In this document: positions 43,007-54,453 of the stretch, piece after piece
How the letters are laid out: every line of letters starts with the position of its first letter
Position numbering within the stretch: the stretch's first letter is position 1
From: Triangularia verruculosa
Taxonomy: Eukaryota > Ascomycota > Sordariomycetes > Sordariales > Podosporaceae
Direction: 5' to 3'
Assembly: GCA_033296885.1 (NCBI GenBank)
Contig: MU863941.1
Location: 124,001-188,000, forward strand
Length of the DNA: 64,000 nucleotides
Translations under genes and position numbers: made by a program
The notes under the pieces: generated by a model
Databases searched by the model: none
What the model saw: the letters and a program-made list of their open reading frames with translations, nothing else
What the model was told of the DNA's origin: nothing

Positions 43007-45392
43007 TCAACCTCTATGGTGTGGCACACTCCTGAACCCCCCACTTCCTCGACCACCTGCCGAATCAAATCCGGAGCTTGTCCCAATGTCTGGGGGTGGA
43101 CTACCTCCGGTGATTCTGGGGGGAGGACCAGCTCTCGGCACAAGCGGCAGTTTGCCAAGTACTTGTCTCGCAGCCAGCTCCTCGGCCTCCTTCTTCACCG
43201 TCTCCGCCTTCTTCCTCTCTGCCTCCTCCATTGCCTTCCTGATCAATTCATCATCACTCAGGCCTCCATCCCTCGACACTCCCCTCAAGTCAAGAACGGG
43301 CTCACCGGTAGCGTCTCTGTTGTCTCGGGAATCCCAGCGATCAGCCTCTGCCCTATGCTTGACGCTCTCAACATTCGTCCTCGCCTCTTCAGGTGTCATC
43401 ATGACATAGTGCGCAGGGTTGAAGTCCCTGCCTATCGTCCCAGGGTCCGGTCGGTTGAGCGGGATTTGTCTCGTGATGGCTACCAGAGCGCACATGAACT
43501 TCATACTCCTTGCTGCTCGCAATGGCTCGTTGGACCAGTTAGAGCGATGGGTGACGATGCAGCGCATTTCAAGCATATTCATCTCGCCCAAGCCAACGAT
43601 AGCAAGTGCAAGATTTGGCAAGTAATCTCTCTTGTTGTCGGGGTGCTTGAGGAAGGCCTCGAGCTCGGACTTGAGGTATTGAAGGTCCTTGAATGAAGTC
43701 TTGACGTCGATGTTGAAACTAACAGCTTGTCGGTTGGAGCCGGAGCGGGTGACGTTCTCGATGCGGCACTGCTGCAGCCACTCATTACCAGCCTGGAGCT
43801 CCATCCAGTTGTCGACGCGTTTGAAGACGGTGTACAGCAACGAGGTGCGGACCACAATAAGAGAGACAGACTGCTTTTGCTGACCGGACCAGAGTTCGAC
43901 TCTGTCGCCGATGTCGTAGGGGTGATCAAAGAGGATGAAGATGCACCCGGCCAAGAAATGGTGGATCGTCCGGCCAACAGCAAAGGTGAGACCAAAGCCG
44001 AGGAACTTGACGGTTTCTTGAATCGACTTGAGCGTGGGGATCCAGAAGATCATAATGAAGTAGAGCATGATGGCGGCGAGAACGGCGAGAATGACCCAGT
44101 CGAAGGTGTTAATGCAGTGATCGGCGTTGTGCATGCTCTTGTAGATGTTTTGACGGATGCGGCCGGCCTCAGCGACAGTCCACTCCATCTCTTCCAGCTT
44201 CAGGTCGCCAATCTCGGCCTCGTCAAGCACCTTGAAGTATCTTTGGGCCTCCTCTTTGCGGAAGGGGCCCAGCACTTCAGCAATGTCCTGCGCGGTAAGG
44301 GTGGTCTTGCCCACGGAGACCATCGACATCCAGATACGTCGTGCCAAAGCTGCAGCCGACGTGGGGTTGGCAATGGCGCGCTCAACGGCCGCGTAACTTG
44401 AGGAAGGACGGAGCCAGTGTGACTTGGGGTCACTCGAGAGGAAGTTGCCAAAAAACGAGGTGATGCTGTACGAGTCAACGCCCAGCCTGGCGAGGTATCG
44501 AGTGGCACGTATGCGGTGTTCGCCATGCCCAGCCATGGTCGCATTGTCAATCATCATGTCCTCCTCGTTGAACTCTGGAGTTCCAACCGGGTAGAGATAT
44601 ATGGAGGCCTCGTAGAGAGCCATCAGTGCGTTGTGCATGTCTTTGGAGCGGGCGATCTTGGTATGGTCGGAACGACTGTGAAAGTGGATCGTGATGTAGA
44701 GCATGACAATCTTCCAGATGAAGTAAAAGCCAGCCCAAAGGGTTCCTTGCTCGAGAAAATCGTCAGAAAAGTCAACCCAGCTGACCTCTCCCTCAGGCAG
44801 GTCGTAGATCAGAGCGAGCTCTTCGCGATCCAGCGAAACGGTCTGCAATATGTTAGTTGGAGTATAAGGCGTCGATGGAGGGCTAACGTACAATAATAAA
44901 AGCGATGTAGGAACAGCAAATTGTAACGAAAATGCAAATGGGCCGTCGCAACGTCCGAATAATGCGCCAGTAGCGCATATGAGCCGGGTTGACATAGCGT
45001 GCGACAAGCCTGAAGATGTAGGGAAGGGCGCTCGCGAGGACATATGTCACGGCGAAGCAAATCCATGTAACCAGAAGCCATACGAAGACGTAGTACAATG
45101 TCTTTTGCGATCTCTGGGCAAAGAACTGTTCATCGTCAAGGGCATCTTCCTTCTTGACAATGTCCTTGTTCCCAATCACGATGACTGGGATGGCGAGTAT
45201 GATGCCGACGAAGCCGAAGATGATAAGGAAGCGCAGAAGCTTGTAGGCATTCTGCCAAAGGTAGGACTGAAGCGTAGTTGTAGCTGTAGTATGATCAGGC
45301 TTGGTATCTGGCGCTTGCGATTTGTTGCCCTTGCCTTCGTCTAGCAACGGTGCCGATCCAAAGACCTCACCAGGCTTTCCCATTGAGTCCAT
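43007..45392 (-). CDS. MscS-type mechanosensitive ion channel
   Basis: Two exons (45392-44892, 44842-43007; 49-nt intron GTACGT...TTGCAG) give 778 residues. Several membrane segments lie in the first 200 residues (LLRFLIIFGFVGIILAIPVI, VFVWLLVTWICFAVTYVL) and another pair around the middle (FDWVILAVLAAIMLYFIMIF, then the pore helix region VKFLGFGLTFAVGRTIHHFL). The MscS signature ILFDHPYDIGDRVEL follows. Before it a region with AQDIAEVLGPFRKEEAQRYF resembles the EF-hand-like insert of Msy1/Msy2 channels of fission yeast, which sit in the ER membrane and control calcium during osmotic shock. The C-terminal tail is charged, then Pro/Gly-rich. Confidence 0.93.
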
Positions 45393-46865
45393 TCCTGGTG
45401 TCGTAGGTTGTCAAGTGAATGAACCTGGGAGATATCCCAGAGATAATATGCCTTAAGGTGTATTTCGCGTGCACAACCGGCCTCGAGTTGGGATGGGATG
45501 AACTGATCAAAAGGGAAGATACCTACAGCGCATCTGGCAACGAGAAGGGATGCCTGCCTCTATTAACCTCCGCGAGGGGGGAACCAACGAGGCACAGTTT
45601 GATCTATCGGCCCATTGCCATTGTCCCATGTTGCTGACATGACAGACGTGAGCATGGCAATACATGGGAGGCTGACTCTGGCCACGGCGCGGGAGCTTGG
45701 CGTGTCGCCAAGGGCACTGAGGCAGACCCCTATCTCACTGAAGCGGGCCGTCAGCATCAGGAAATTGGGACTCAGAAGAATTAAGGTACCGTACCTTACG
45801 TTTGGCATGGTGCCGGTGGGGGTGACCATGATGACTGGCCGAGGGCTATGCTGTGATTGCAGTTAGTTTTTGTCGTTGATGAAGGGGACACTGTCGGCTG
45901 CGGTTCTTGGCGGCTGAAAGATCACGTGCGTTCCCCTAGGGGGCAGCCCGTTTTTTTTGTATATACCTTAATCAACGAAAACTGAGAAACTTGACACAGC
46001 CGCGACTCAATATCTACGAATGATCTTTGAACCTCACAACCGATACTTGGTGAACGTGTGGCGAAGGGGGACTAAACATCTTATCGTCCGAGACCTGCGC
46101 CGTACATGCTCCCCACTTCGGAACTTTAAGCTTGCATGCCAAGAATGCTTGATAAGTTGCCAAGACGCTGACGGCATCTTTGTGTTATTTTTGGGAGGGT
46201 TGGTTGGCCAATCAGAGTCTGTCCCCCTGAGAGCCCCCAAGGCACAACTTGCGTGACCATTGAAGAGCGGGCAAGCCGATGTGGCTCTTGAACATCAGAT
46301 AGCGATGGAATAATGCAAAATAACGCTGATGGAGAAGAGGAGTGTGATATTACGTCCAACCTGGAAGCCTTGTACGAGAAAGTATGGCTGAGGTATGGCG
46401 TGAACTTCTAGGGTACTGCCTCCAACAATGCGCTCGAGAAGATCAAGGTTTTCTTATGATTCTAACCCATCATTACACTGTGTCTCCAACCTTGTGAAGT
46501 TTTTGAAAGACCATGCCCTTGGTCTACCATCTACTGGCCTCTGACTGAACTACCAGGCTACGAATACAATTTAGGAGCGCCAAACGGCACTGATGCCAAC
46601 TAAATGACCACCCACAGGCTTACTCTGGATTCAGGGATTGCCCTCTGCAAAGGCTCACTCATGTGGTACCTTAGTTGTCTAACCTTGTTCATAGCTAGGA
46701 GTTGAAATTGACGAGACATTTGGTGGTCATGAATGACAACGATGTTTATTTTTGAGTGGAATCGAGATTGGTACCGTCGGTATATTTTGATGTTAAACTC
46801 CAAGTGAACCCTGGTTGCCAGAAGCTGCGAGTCTTGTCGAAGCTTTCCCTCCATCATAACTCCCT
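45393..46865. other. Gene-free stretch of about 1.5 kb
   Basis: No gene seen. It contains CACGTG (about 45924) and TATATA (about 45960) near a T run, suggestive of a promoter, but I find no coding frame that follows. Confidence 0.4.
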
Positions 46866-47319
46866 CTATACGCCATACGTAAATTCGCGATACTTCTTTT
46901 GGTAGTAGTACGTCGCCAGTCCGCCAGCAGCACCAAGGGCCAAAGGAATTGGTGCCCTACCTCCTGTCTTGATTATCCGGGGGATAGCAGAGCCGGCAAG
47001 AAGGACGCTGTTTCCGAGGGCAAGCTCGGCGCCATAGTCCTGGTTGGTCTTGAGAAGGTAGCCTAGAGCACAGGGTGGGTAGGTAAACAGGACAGCCGAT
47101 TGTTAATTCTTAAGGGGGTTTTCATACCGGCGTAAGCGTACGAGACGCCCAGTCCTAGCCCCGCGACGAGAGAGGGGGTTGAGCGGGTTCGCAGGTAGCC
47201 AGCGGTTCCGCCAACCGCCACTGTTCGAAGTCAAGATTTAGCCATGGATACGACGCAAGAATTGGCACAGATTGAGACTTACAGAGACCGGCAAGGGTAA
47301 AGGAAGGGTGTTCGGCCAT
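46866..47319 (-). CDS. TMEM14-family small membrane protein
   Basis: Three exons (47319-47283, 47220-47128, 47062-46866; introns 62 and 65 nt) give 108 residues. They start MAEHPSFTLAGL, then LAVGGTAGYLRTRSTPSLVA, LGLGVSYAYAGYLLKTNQD and GNSVLLAGSAIPRIIKTGG, and end TYYYQKKYREFTYGV. This is the usual size and glycine-rich four-helix pattern of the TMEM14/UPF0136 family, whose animal members work in the mitochondrial inner membrane (TMEM14C in haem synthesis). The yeast relative is of unknown role. The small exons mean it is invisible to a simple search of open frames. Confidence 0.92.
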
Positions 47320-48259
47320 GGCTTAGACTTTATTGACACTCAATGGCACTCCAATGGCTTCCAGAACGTCGTTGGTTGATGAGAACTTCGGGCCAGCGAA
47401 GGGAAATCGGCGCGGTCAGTCAGGGTGACTAATCATTGACAAGCTAGGCCGAGTGAGTGGATGTCGAGATTCGGACCTCGGGGTTGAAGAACGTCCGAGC
47501 TCAATTAGATCCGGTTAGCCCCGGAGAAGATAGGCCGACGTGAGTGGACTCAGATGACAATTAGCGCTCTAACAACTATAGCGGTATATTGGCGCTCTCA
47601 TGTTAGAGTCTTAATGTCCCGACTGAGATCTTGGGCATTTATTCAAGTCGAGTGTCCTTTCAGTTGATAAGTTTAGTTGACGAATTGCACCCTGTCTTGA
47701 AACGCCGATTTGTTTGACACAGAAGAACAGGCTGTTATGTAAACAAGCCTTCCATGGCAGTATTGCGCCCAATCTTCAACGATAACCAGAATATGGTCTC
47801 GGAACCATTCCTGCCAGATAGGTACCGCCACCTTAGAACTACAAGTACATGAACCCAGCGAAAACAATATTCCCGCTTCTATAATCCCGGATATCTGTCC
47901 CTCAATGTTAGCACCAATCAAGACTAATGGTAATTTCTGTGGTGAGTGCCTTCTTACCTCAAGCTCCAAAAACCCACTGTCTTATGATCGCCATCCCCAA
48001 AGTACCTCCCGTCATCTTGTTTTCTGGAAGACGCCAAAGTCAAACCTCCCCTTTGACTTCAAGGTTGCCAAAATCGGTGACGCCGAACCTATCACTGTCC
48101 CAAAATAGGTCCTCAGGATACTTGTCAAGTTAACAATGCCTTGGTGGAACCTGAGAGCCGATGTCTATTCACAGAGAGAAGAATAAGGCGATGTGGGAGA
48201 GATTAGAATGCCGGATTGTCGAAATCCGAGCCAGGCTTCCAGATTGACAACCGTAGGAC
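47320..48259. other. Gene-free stretch
   Basis: No convincing gene. A 98-codon minus-strand frame (47969-47673) starts only with TTG and is not recognised. Confidence 0.4.
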
Positions 48260-49543
48260 CTAGTTGACAACTTGCATCGTCCACCAAATCAGCGCCAACC
48301 AAATGAGCCTGAGCGGCTGTCCGCAGAAGTAGACCCAGGCATCTCGCAGGAACTCCAACCCGTCCTGGATGATGCGTCCAGGGAGCGATCCCTCCGAGGC
48401 AGCCCCAACTTCGCCTGAAGGTTTGCTATTGGCCGGCGAGGATACAGCTTGACCGGCTTGGTGAATTTGGCGGCCATTCTGATTGTTGGCCGCGCCGTTT
48501 AACTTCCCGAGCTCGTCCCGCAATCTGTTCTCTGTGTGCTGCAGCTCGGTAATGAATGCTGACAGTTCGCAATTCTCTTCAGCAAGGGATTGGTTTGCTG
48601 AGTTGATCTGGGCAATCTCGCTCGAAGCCTCGGCCTTGGCGGCATCCGCATCGCGCTTGATGCCCTCTAACTGCCGAAGTGCGTCGTCACGATCTGACAC
48701 CGAGACCTGGAGCAGCTTCTGGTAGTTCATGATGTCGTATTGTGCAGCTTGGAGGCACTGCTGCGACTCCCGGTACTTCTGTCGGATGTCAACCAGAGCT
48801 TGCTCGCTCTCACATTTTGCCTCTCCCAACAGTGTCAGATTTGTCTGGAGGTTCTGATTGTTGGTGGCCAAGCAATCAACAGACTTCTTGGATTCGAGGG
48901 CTTGGTGCTGAGCATCGGCGAGTTCAGCCTTAAGGGAGGTTCTCTCTTTATCCCAGTCGGCTTAGGATGCCCTGAGCTTGTCATGGTGTTGCTTCTGGGC
49001 GGCGGCGAGCTTGTTCTTGAGTGTCGCGAGGTCCTTCTCTCGCAGAGACTTCCAATGCTCCACCATCTTCTCACTCTCCTGATGAGCTTTCTTCTCCTTG
49101 TCAAGCTGAGTTTGCAACTCCTGTAGTCGGCTTTCCTTCGCCTTCAAGTCACTGGAGCGAGTTTGCCGTCCATCGGCGAGCTGCTTTTGAAGTTTGTCCA
49201 GCTGTTGTTGCTTCTCTTTGTCCTGGGTGGCATGCTGTGACACGGCGCGGTCGAAGGCATCGAGTCGGTCTTGATGTTGCTGATGCTCATCCGGTGACCA
49301 TCCAGTGTGGGCAAGAGCCGCGTTCGCGCGACCCTCCCAGATCGCCGCGTCGCGCTCTAAGTTGCTAGCCTTGCTTTTGTAGTAAGATTTGTCCTTCTCC
49401 AGATCTTGAACTTTCTGCTCGAGTCGCTCAATCTCGGCATGGTCATTGATGTGACATTGGCGCTTCCCACCGGTCCCTCCTCTTACAAAGACTGGCTTCC
49501 CACTTCGATCCTCAACGTGGACGGGGGTACCCCAAGCCATCAT
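48260..49543 (-). pseudogene. Coiled-coil tail-anchored protein (cluster member 1), TAA-interrupted
   Basis: One frame of 428 codons from the ATG pair at 49543/49540, broken only by TAA at 48964-48962 (codon 194). It is a clear paralog of the next gene (50699-51961). Shared points: GKPVFVRG versus GKLYFVRG near the start, WKSLREKD versus WKQLREKD, KLRAS-stop-ADW versus KLKASQAQW, and the end DGLEFLRDAWVYFCGQPL then LRLIWLALIWW versus DGLEFIGDTWVYFSAQPL then LKLIWVTILWW. The paralog has CAA (Gln142) where this copy has TAA, a single C-to-T change. Almost the whole protein is heptad-like coiled coil, with one hydrophobic C-terminal segment. As it stands, only a 193-residue soluble fragment would be made. 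Confidence 0.75.
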
Positions 49544-50698
49544 AGGTGACGTGCTGTGAGGTGTGTGACGGGAGTGGTCTTTTTGGCGATTGCTGTCTGG
49601 ATGAGTGTAGTGATAGCTGCACTGTAAACAAGAGACGATAGTCGTTGATGATGGGTATGGTGTTGAGAGTCGAAGGATCAAAGAGATAGTTGAATGTGTG
49701 ACGATTGTGAGGATGGGTGAGGTGTTGGACGTGCCGTTTGAGGAAGAAAGTAAGTTTCTGCGGGCTGAGTGGTAGGAAGAAAAGCAAGCCTGAATACCTA
49801 CCTACCCACTGTCGGCGCCGGGGCCAGTTAAGGGTCCCACTGAAGGAGCAGGAGCAACACCATATTCACCTGGAGCCTCGATATCCCGTGATGACGAAGC
49901 AACGGGCACGAGCACCGGCACGTCGTCATAAGGAGCAGCCTGACTTTAGATGAAGTTGTCTAGCGGGAAGCCTCGAATCATGTGCCGTTTAAGGCTGCTT
50001 AATCTCCTCTTCCCAACACCTGACCGAAGTAGCGCAGTGGTAGGTATTTTAGCATAACGTTTGACAGCCCAAGCTGAGAATCCATATCCAGGTGCCTGCA
50101 TTGGCCATCGACGCCGCCTCGAATAGTAGACCTCGGATAGGTACCTGTACCTAGTAGACACGAGTAGCTTGACCAGGGGACAGAGAAAAGAAATCAAAAG
50201 ACAGTGGAAGTACGCCGAGATATTAGGTGTACTGTTATGATGCTTAAAGGGTATATATTGTGCTTGGTGGCGTCGCAGCTATCTATGACCCATTGATCAA
50301 GTGCTCCAAGACGGTAAGAATTAACCTCCTACCGATCCTGCCCTGCCGTTATCATCGCTGTGCACCCCCTACCAAACACCCTTGATTCTGTTCACAAATT
50401 TATAATCCAACACACCACTTGACCGCGATAGAAGTCCAGGACCTGTGCTCCAAAATGTCAGTCATCAAATGTCTTTACATCTTCCTTGAAGTTTTGGAGA
50501 CACTTACTACCAATTTAGTCGCCTCAGAGTTGATCGGTTTCTCCAGTGAGCTTGATAATCCTTTGACACCCACCGCCCGGCCTGTCTTCACTCTGCTCCA
50601 TGTCGGTGACCTTCGACTTATTGCCACCTCAACTGTCTCTCCTTCAGCTCGGTGACCGAGACCCATTCCATCCCCATCACTTCAAGACCGATGTCAAT
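49544..50698. other. Gene-free stretch inside the coiled-coil cluster
   Basis: No gene seen in 1.15 kb. It holds the leader of member 1 and TACCTACC-type patches (about 49797). Confidence 0.45.
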
Positions 50699-51961
50699 CT
50701 AGCCAAGGAGCACAACAGCCCACCACAAGATTGTGACCCAAATCAGTTTGAGGGGCTGGGCAGAGAAGTAGACCCAGGTGTCGCCAATGAATTCCAGGCC
50801 GTCCTTGAGGATACGTTCCCAGAGTGTCCCGCTATGAGTAGCCTCGACCTCATGATGGTTTGTGGTAGTGGCCGTTGAAACTGCGCCCTGGCCGGTTCTA
50901 CGCAACTTTGAGTTGAGATCGTCGCGCTGGCCGCTGACCTTCTCAAGGTCCCTCCTCAGATCTTGACGCTCCTGCTTCAGTGCCGCTATCTCCTGCCGAA
51001 GCTCACTGTCCGCCGCAAAAGTGTCATCGCAGGTGTCGAGTATTCGTACGCTGAGATCGTTTCGCTCACAGGTGACTTCTTCAAGGTCGTTCATGAGTTC
51101 TTCATTCTCGCGCCTTAGGGCCGCTGCCTCGCTGCAAAGCTCGTTGTTTCTCAGACAAACGTCCTGGTACGCCTCCTTCGCTTGGGCAGCAGCTTCAGTG
51201 TTGCTGTTTTTACATGACTGCAGCTCGTCTTTGACCTGATCCAACTGTTGCAAGGCTTGGGTGCGGGCGGAAACAGCCTCGTCGAGTGACTGCCGATAAT
51301 AATTAACCTGAGCTTTCTGGACCAGGTGGGCTTCCTGTAGCTTCAGGCATGTGGCTTCGAGGTCGTCCTTGATGTTCACCGCGTCCGAATTGGCTTCATG
51401 CGCCATATTGAGGGTTTGCTCGAGGTTATGGTGATCCGCTGTCAAGCTCTGGAGGGAAGTCTTGAGTTCAAGCGCTTCATGGCGGGCATCGCGCAGCTCG
51501 GTCTCGAGGGTCGCCTTCTGTCTCTCCCACTGGGCTTGGCTGGCCTTCAACTTGCCCTCATACCCCGTCTGAGCATCGGCGAGTTTCGATTTGAGGATAT
51601 CCTTGTCTTTTTCACGCAGCTGCTTCCACTCCTCGCACTTCTCCTGGGTCGCCTTGTGGGCTTTTTGCTCGGCGGCCAGCTTCGTACTCAAAGTTTGCTG
51701 TTCTTTCTTCTTGTCGGTCTGGGTCTTGACATGCGCCTGTCTTTCGTTCTCGAGCTGAGCTTGCAACTTCTTAAGCTCGTTTCGGATGGTTTGTTGATCT
51801 TGGGCCAGCCCTTTGAGGCCGTTGAGCTGCCGTTGTAACTCATCGATGTGGTGTTCAAGCTCGGCCTCCCTGTGCTCCCGCGAAACACGATCGGAAGGCT
51901 TGCCCCTGACGAAGTACAGCTTACCATTCCTCTTCTCCACGGTCAGTTCCTTGCGCGGCAT
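50699..51961 (-). CDS. Coiled-coil tail-anchored protein (cluster member 2)
   Basis: A single exon of 420 residues, started at MPRKELTVEKRNGKLYFVRG. The frame runs on to 52132, but the N-terminus aligns with member 1 from here. It is mostly coiled coil, rich in Lys, Glu, Gln and Leu (residues about 28-360). The C-terminus DGLEFIGDTWVYFSAQPL then LKLIWVTILWWAVVLLG is a single hydrophobic segment at the extreme end, as in tail-anchored proteins that insert into the ER, mitochondrial outer membrane or peroxisome. This is the intact sister of member 1. Function unknown. It could act as a membrane tether or scaffold, an inference from the shape only. Confidence 0.8.
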   Translation of the reverse strand: MPRKELTVEKRNGKLYFVRGKPSDRVSREHREAELEHHIDELQRQLNGLKGLAQDQQTIRNELKKLQAQLENERQAHVKTQTDKKKEQQTLSTKLAAEQKAHKATQEKCEEWKQLREKDKDILKSKLADAQTGYEGKLKASQAQWERQKATLETELRDARHEALELKTSLQSLTADHHNLEQTLNMAHEANSDAVNIKDDLEATCLKLQEAHLVQKAQVNYYRQSLDEAVSARTQALQQLDQVKDELQSCKNSNTEAAAQAKEAYQDVCLRNNELCSEAAALRRENEELMNDLEEVTCERNDLSVRILDTCDDTFAADSELRQEIAALKQERQDLRRDLEKVSGQRDDLNSKLRRTGQGAVSTATTTNHHEVEATHSGTLWERILKDGLEFIGDTWVYFSAQPLKLIWVTILWWAVVLLG

Positions 51962-53051
51962 TGTCGGTTGATTGGGGGTCTGTCGCGATGAAATTCGGTG
52001 AACAGAAAGGATTGGCGATGCAGAGGGGCAAAAACAGAGCGAGGGGAAGTAGGCTGGAGACAACGAAGAAGTTGAGGTGTCCGGGCAGCGCTGGGGCCTT
52101 GTATCCATGCACTGACTCTCTACCTTATTCACCTCGGAGCATCCTTGGGAGCAAACAATACACTAGGTCTACCAGATAAGGACTCGATAAAAGTGGGAAC
52201 CCCTTCATGCGCTGCATCTACCTGCTGGCCGGGCGAATCCTACTTATCGCGACATGGGTTCAATCCGGACAGAGTGGAGAGCAGGGGGCGTGACAGCGCG
52301 AGATGACCGCTGTGCTCGCCCATTTGGGCCCTACACTCATGTTGAGGTTGTCTGGCTCTCGTGATACGTATGGGAGCCTCAGCCTGTGCTTCCTCGCCAG
52401 AAGACCTGAAGGCAGGTATCTACCTACCAGGTACCTATTCGTGTGCCTACTATGATCCATTCTCGCCAGTATCTTGTTATCTAGCTTGTAGACGTTCGAA
52501 AAATTCCAGAAAAAGGCAGGCCGAACGCTCCAAGTTCGTTTCCACTGCCTATTATAGGTCTACGAGGATGTCTACGTTACCTAGCTATACCTCAAACTCA
52601 TTTTGGACAACAAACTGCTGAACATAAGGTAAGGTATATACATCAATGTGTCAATGATATCAAAAACACCGAAGTAGCACAACAAACCATTGGCATCTGA
52701 AGAACATAGACTCACAAACATCGTCGACATTGTTATCTTTCACCGTTAGCCTTTGCCAACCTATCTGGGGATCAAAATGGTGCTATGTGCACATAAAAAA
52801 TCTCAACCCTCGGATTTCAACCGCAGTAGAAGCAAAGACTGGCAAACACCGTATATTTCTCGAGAACACTAAATTAGGTACCTAGAATCTCCCTTCTCGT
52901 CATGATAGCCAATTACAGCTATTTCAGTGGCTTCGACTGCAACCATCCATCACGCCACTTCCCGAGCTTGCCATCAGTCCCACCACACTCCTATTTTTTG
53001 CTATCTGGCGGGTGGTTCGCGCGAACATCTACTTGTGCCAAGCCATCGGTC
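51962..53051. other. Gene-free stretch inside the coiled-coil cluster
   Basis: No gene seen. A TAGGTACCTAG patch is at about 52873-52883. Confidence 0.45.
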
Positions 53052-53675
53052 TCAGGAGCGAGTTGGCGCGAATCTCTTTTTCCGGTGCAATGTTGGTTGC
53101 TTGGGCATCGTCATGACCTCCATATCGCGGGGGCTTGGCAAGGGGAATGTGGTCTCGGGAGGCTCAAGCATCTTAACATTGCTGACTGACCGCCCATCCT
53201 CGCTGTCTTCATCGTAGTGGTTGCCCAAGACCTTTTCAAGTTGGCGGCGAGCAGAATCGCGCTCTTCTCTCAGCCTGCGTTCGGTTTCCTTGTGTCGGAC
53301 CTCTGCAGCAGCGAGGGAGCGCTGGAGGTGGTCAACATCCCGCCTCGCGACTTTGAGTGCGTTGTTGGCTGAACCTTTCTCTAACTTGCACCTTTCCGAG
53401 ATTTCGACGTCGAGCCTCTCGAGCTCAGAAGTCCTCCCCTTCCAGTACTGGGCAGATTGCTTTTCAGCGTCGAGCTGCTCTTTGTAGCCGTCCCTGTATC
53501 TCTGAGCATCTTGAAGTTCGAGAACAAGCCTGTTCGCCGAGTATACTCTGTTGTTGAATCGGTGATCTCGGGTGAGCTCATGCAGTCGCTGTTCCGCGCG
53601 AGTTCTGGCTTGGCGTTCTTGAACCAGTGCAGCTTCGAGCTGACTGTAAGTCGGTTTGCTTGTCCCTTGCGGCAT
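53052..53675 (-). CDS. Coiled-coil protein (cluster member 3), soluble
   Basis: A single exon of 207 residues beginning MPQGTSKPTYSQLEAALVQE. Residues about 12-150 are a continuous coiled coil (AEQRLHELTRD, YKEQLDAEKQSAQYWKGR, LRREERDSARRQLEKVL-like heptads). The C-terminal 50 residues are Pro- and charge-rich and end without a membrane segment. The composition resembles members 1 and 2, but I find no direct motif match to them. Function unknown. Confidence 0.7.
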   Translation of the reverse strand: MPQGTSKPTYSQLEAALVQERQARTRAEQRLHELTRDHRFNNRVYSANRLVLELQDAQRYRDGYKEQLDAEKQSAQYWKGRTSELERLDVEISERCKLEKGSANNALKVARRDVDHLQRSLAAAEVRHKETERRLREERDSARRQLEKVLGNHYDEDSEDGRSVSNVKMLEPPETTFPLPSPRDMEVMTMPKQPTLHRKKRFAPTRS

Positions 53676-54453
53676 GGTGCTACGCGTGATGGGAAGAAAG
53701 GCGATGGAGGGCTGTTGACCTGGCGGGTTCGGGGTTGCTGGGAAGAAATACCGGGTTGCTAGAGTTTTTTGATTTTGGCGGTGACGGAGAAATGACCAAC
53801 CGAGTGGGTTAGCTGAGAGAGACAGGAATTCCCACCTTGAGGGAGGACTTCGTATCCGTGCGTCAAAAGGTTGAGCACCACATGACAGGCTCCGGCGGGA
53901 GCAACCAGTCCATCAGAAAATTTGAGAGCGTGAAGATGGGTACCCAAGTAAGAGCAAGGATTGAGGCGGGGCCTCTCCCTTAAGTTACCAACAGCACCGG
54001 GATATCTGGGAGCTGGGGAGCAAGCCGTTCATCCCACCGGATGAACGAGACCAACAGAATTTTCAGGGCCAGTCATGGGAGATAAGGTCTTTGTCTATCG
54101 ATACCAACCTGCTCCCTACTATCAGATACCATATCTGGGGCTATACTCCCACTGATGGCCTGTGCCTCTGTAGGACTACCTATTTGTTACCGTCTCCTCG
54201 TCCAACCCATTCACCCGATTCCTCTTCTTCCACAGCCTCTCTCCAATTCACTCCATATACCCTGCCACACTACCTACAATTCACTACACCCAAGAAAATA
54301 GCCAAGCCTCCGGGTACAATACACGTCCTCGACCTGATCAGATATTACACCAGACGCTTTAGCAACTAGTAGGTCACTCAAGCCTTGCGGTCTGGAAACA
54401 ATCCAAGACACTAGAACTAAAATATCTTGTAACTAGATCAATCCCATCCTACA
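53676..54453. other. Gene-free stretch, divergent promoters
   Basis: Between divergent members 3 and 4. No gene seen. The right end is a pyrimidine-rich, CTCTT/CCATTC-type leader. Confidence 0.45.

Noticed and set aside
47673..47969. 98-codon minus-strand frame after the TMEM14 gene
   Set aside because: It begins with TTG, shows no family resemblance and has no splice support.
51962..52132. N-terminal extension of coiled-coil member 2
   Set aside because: The paralog aligns only from MPRKELTVEK; the extension has no match.
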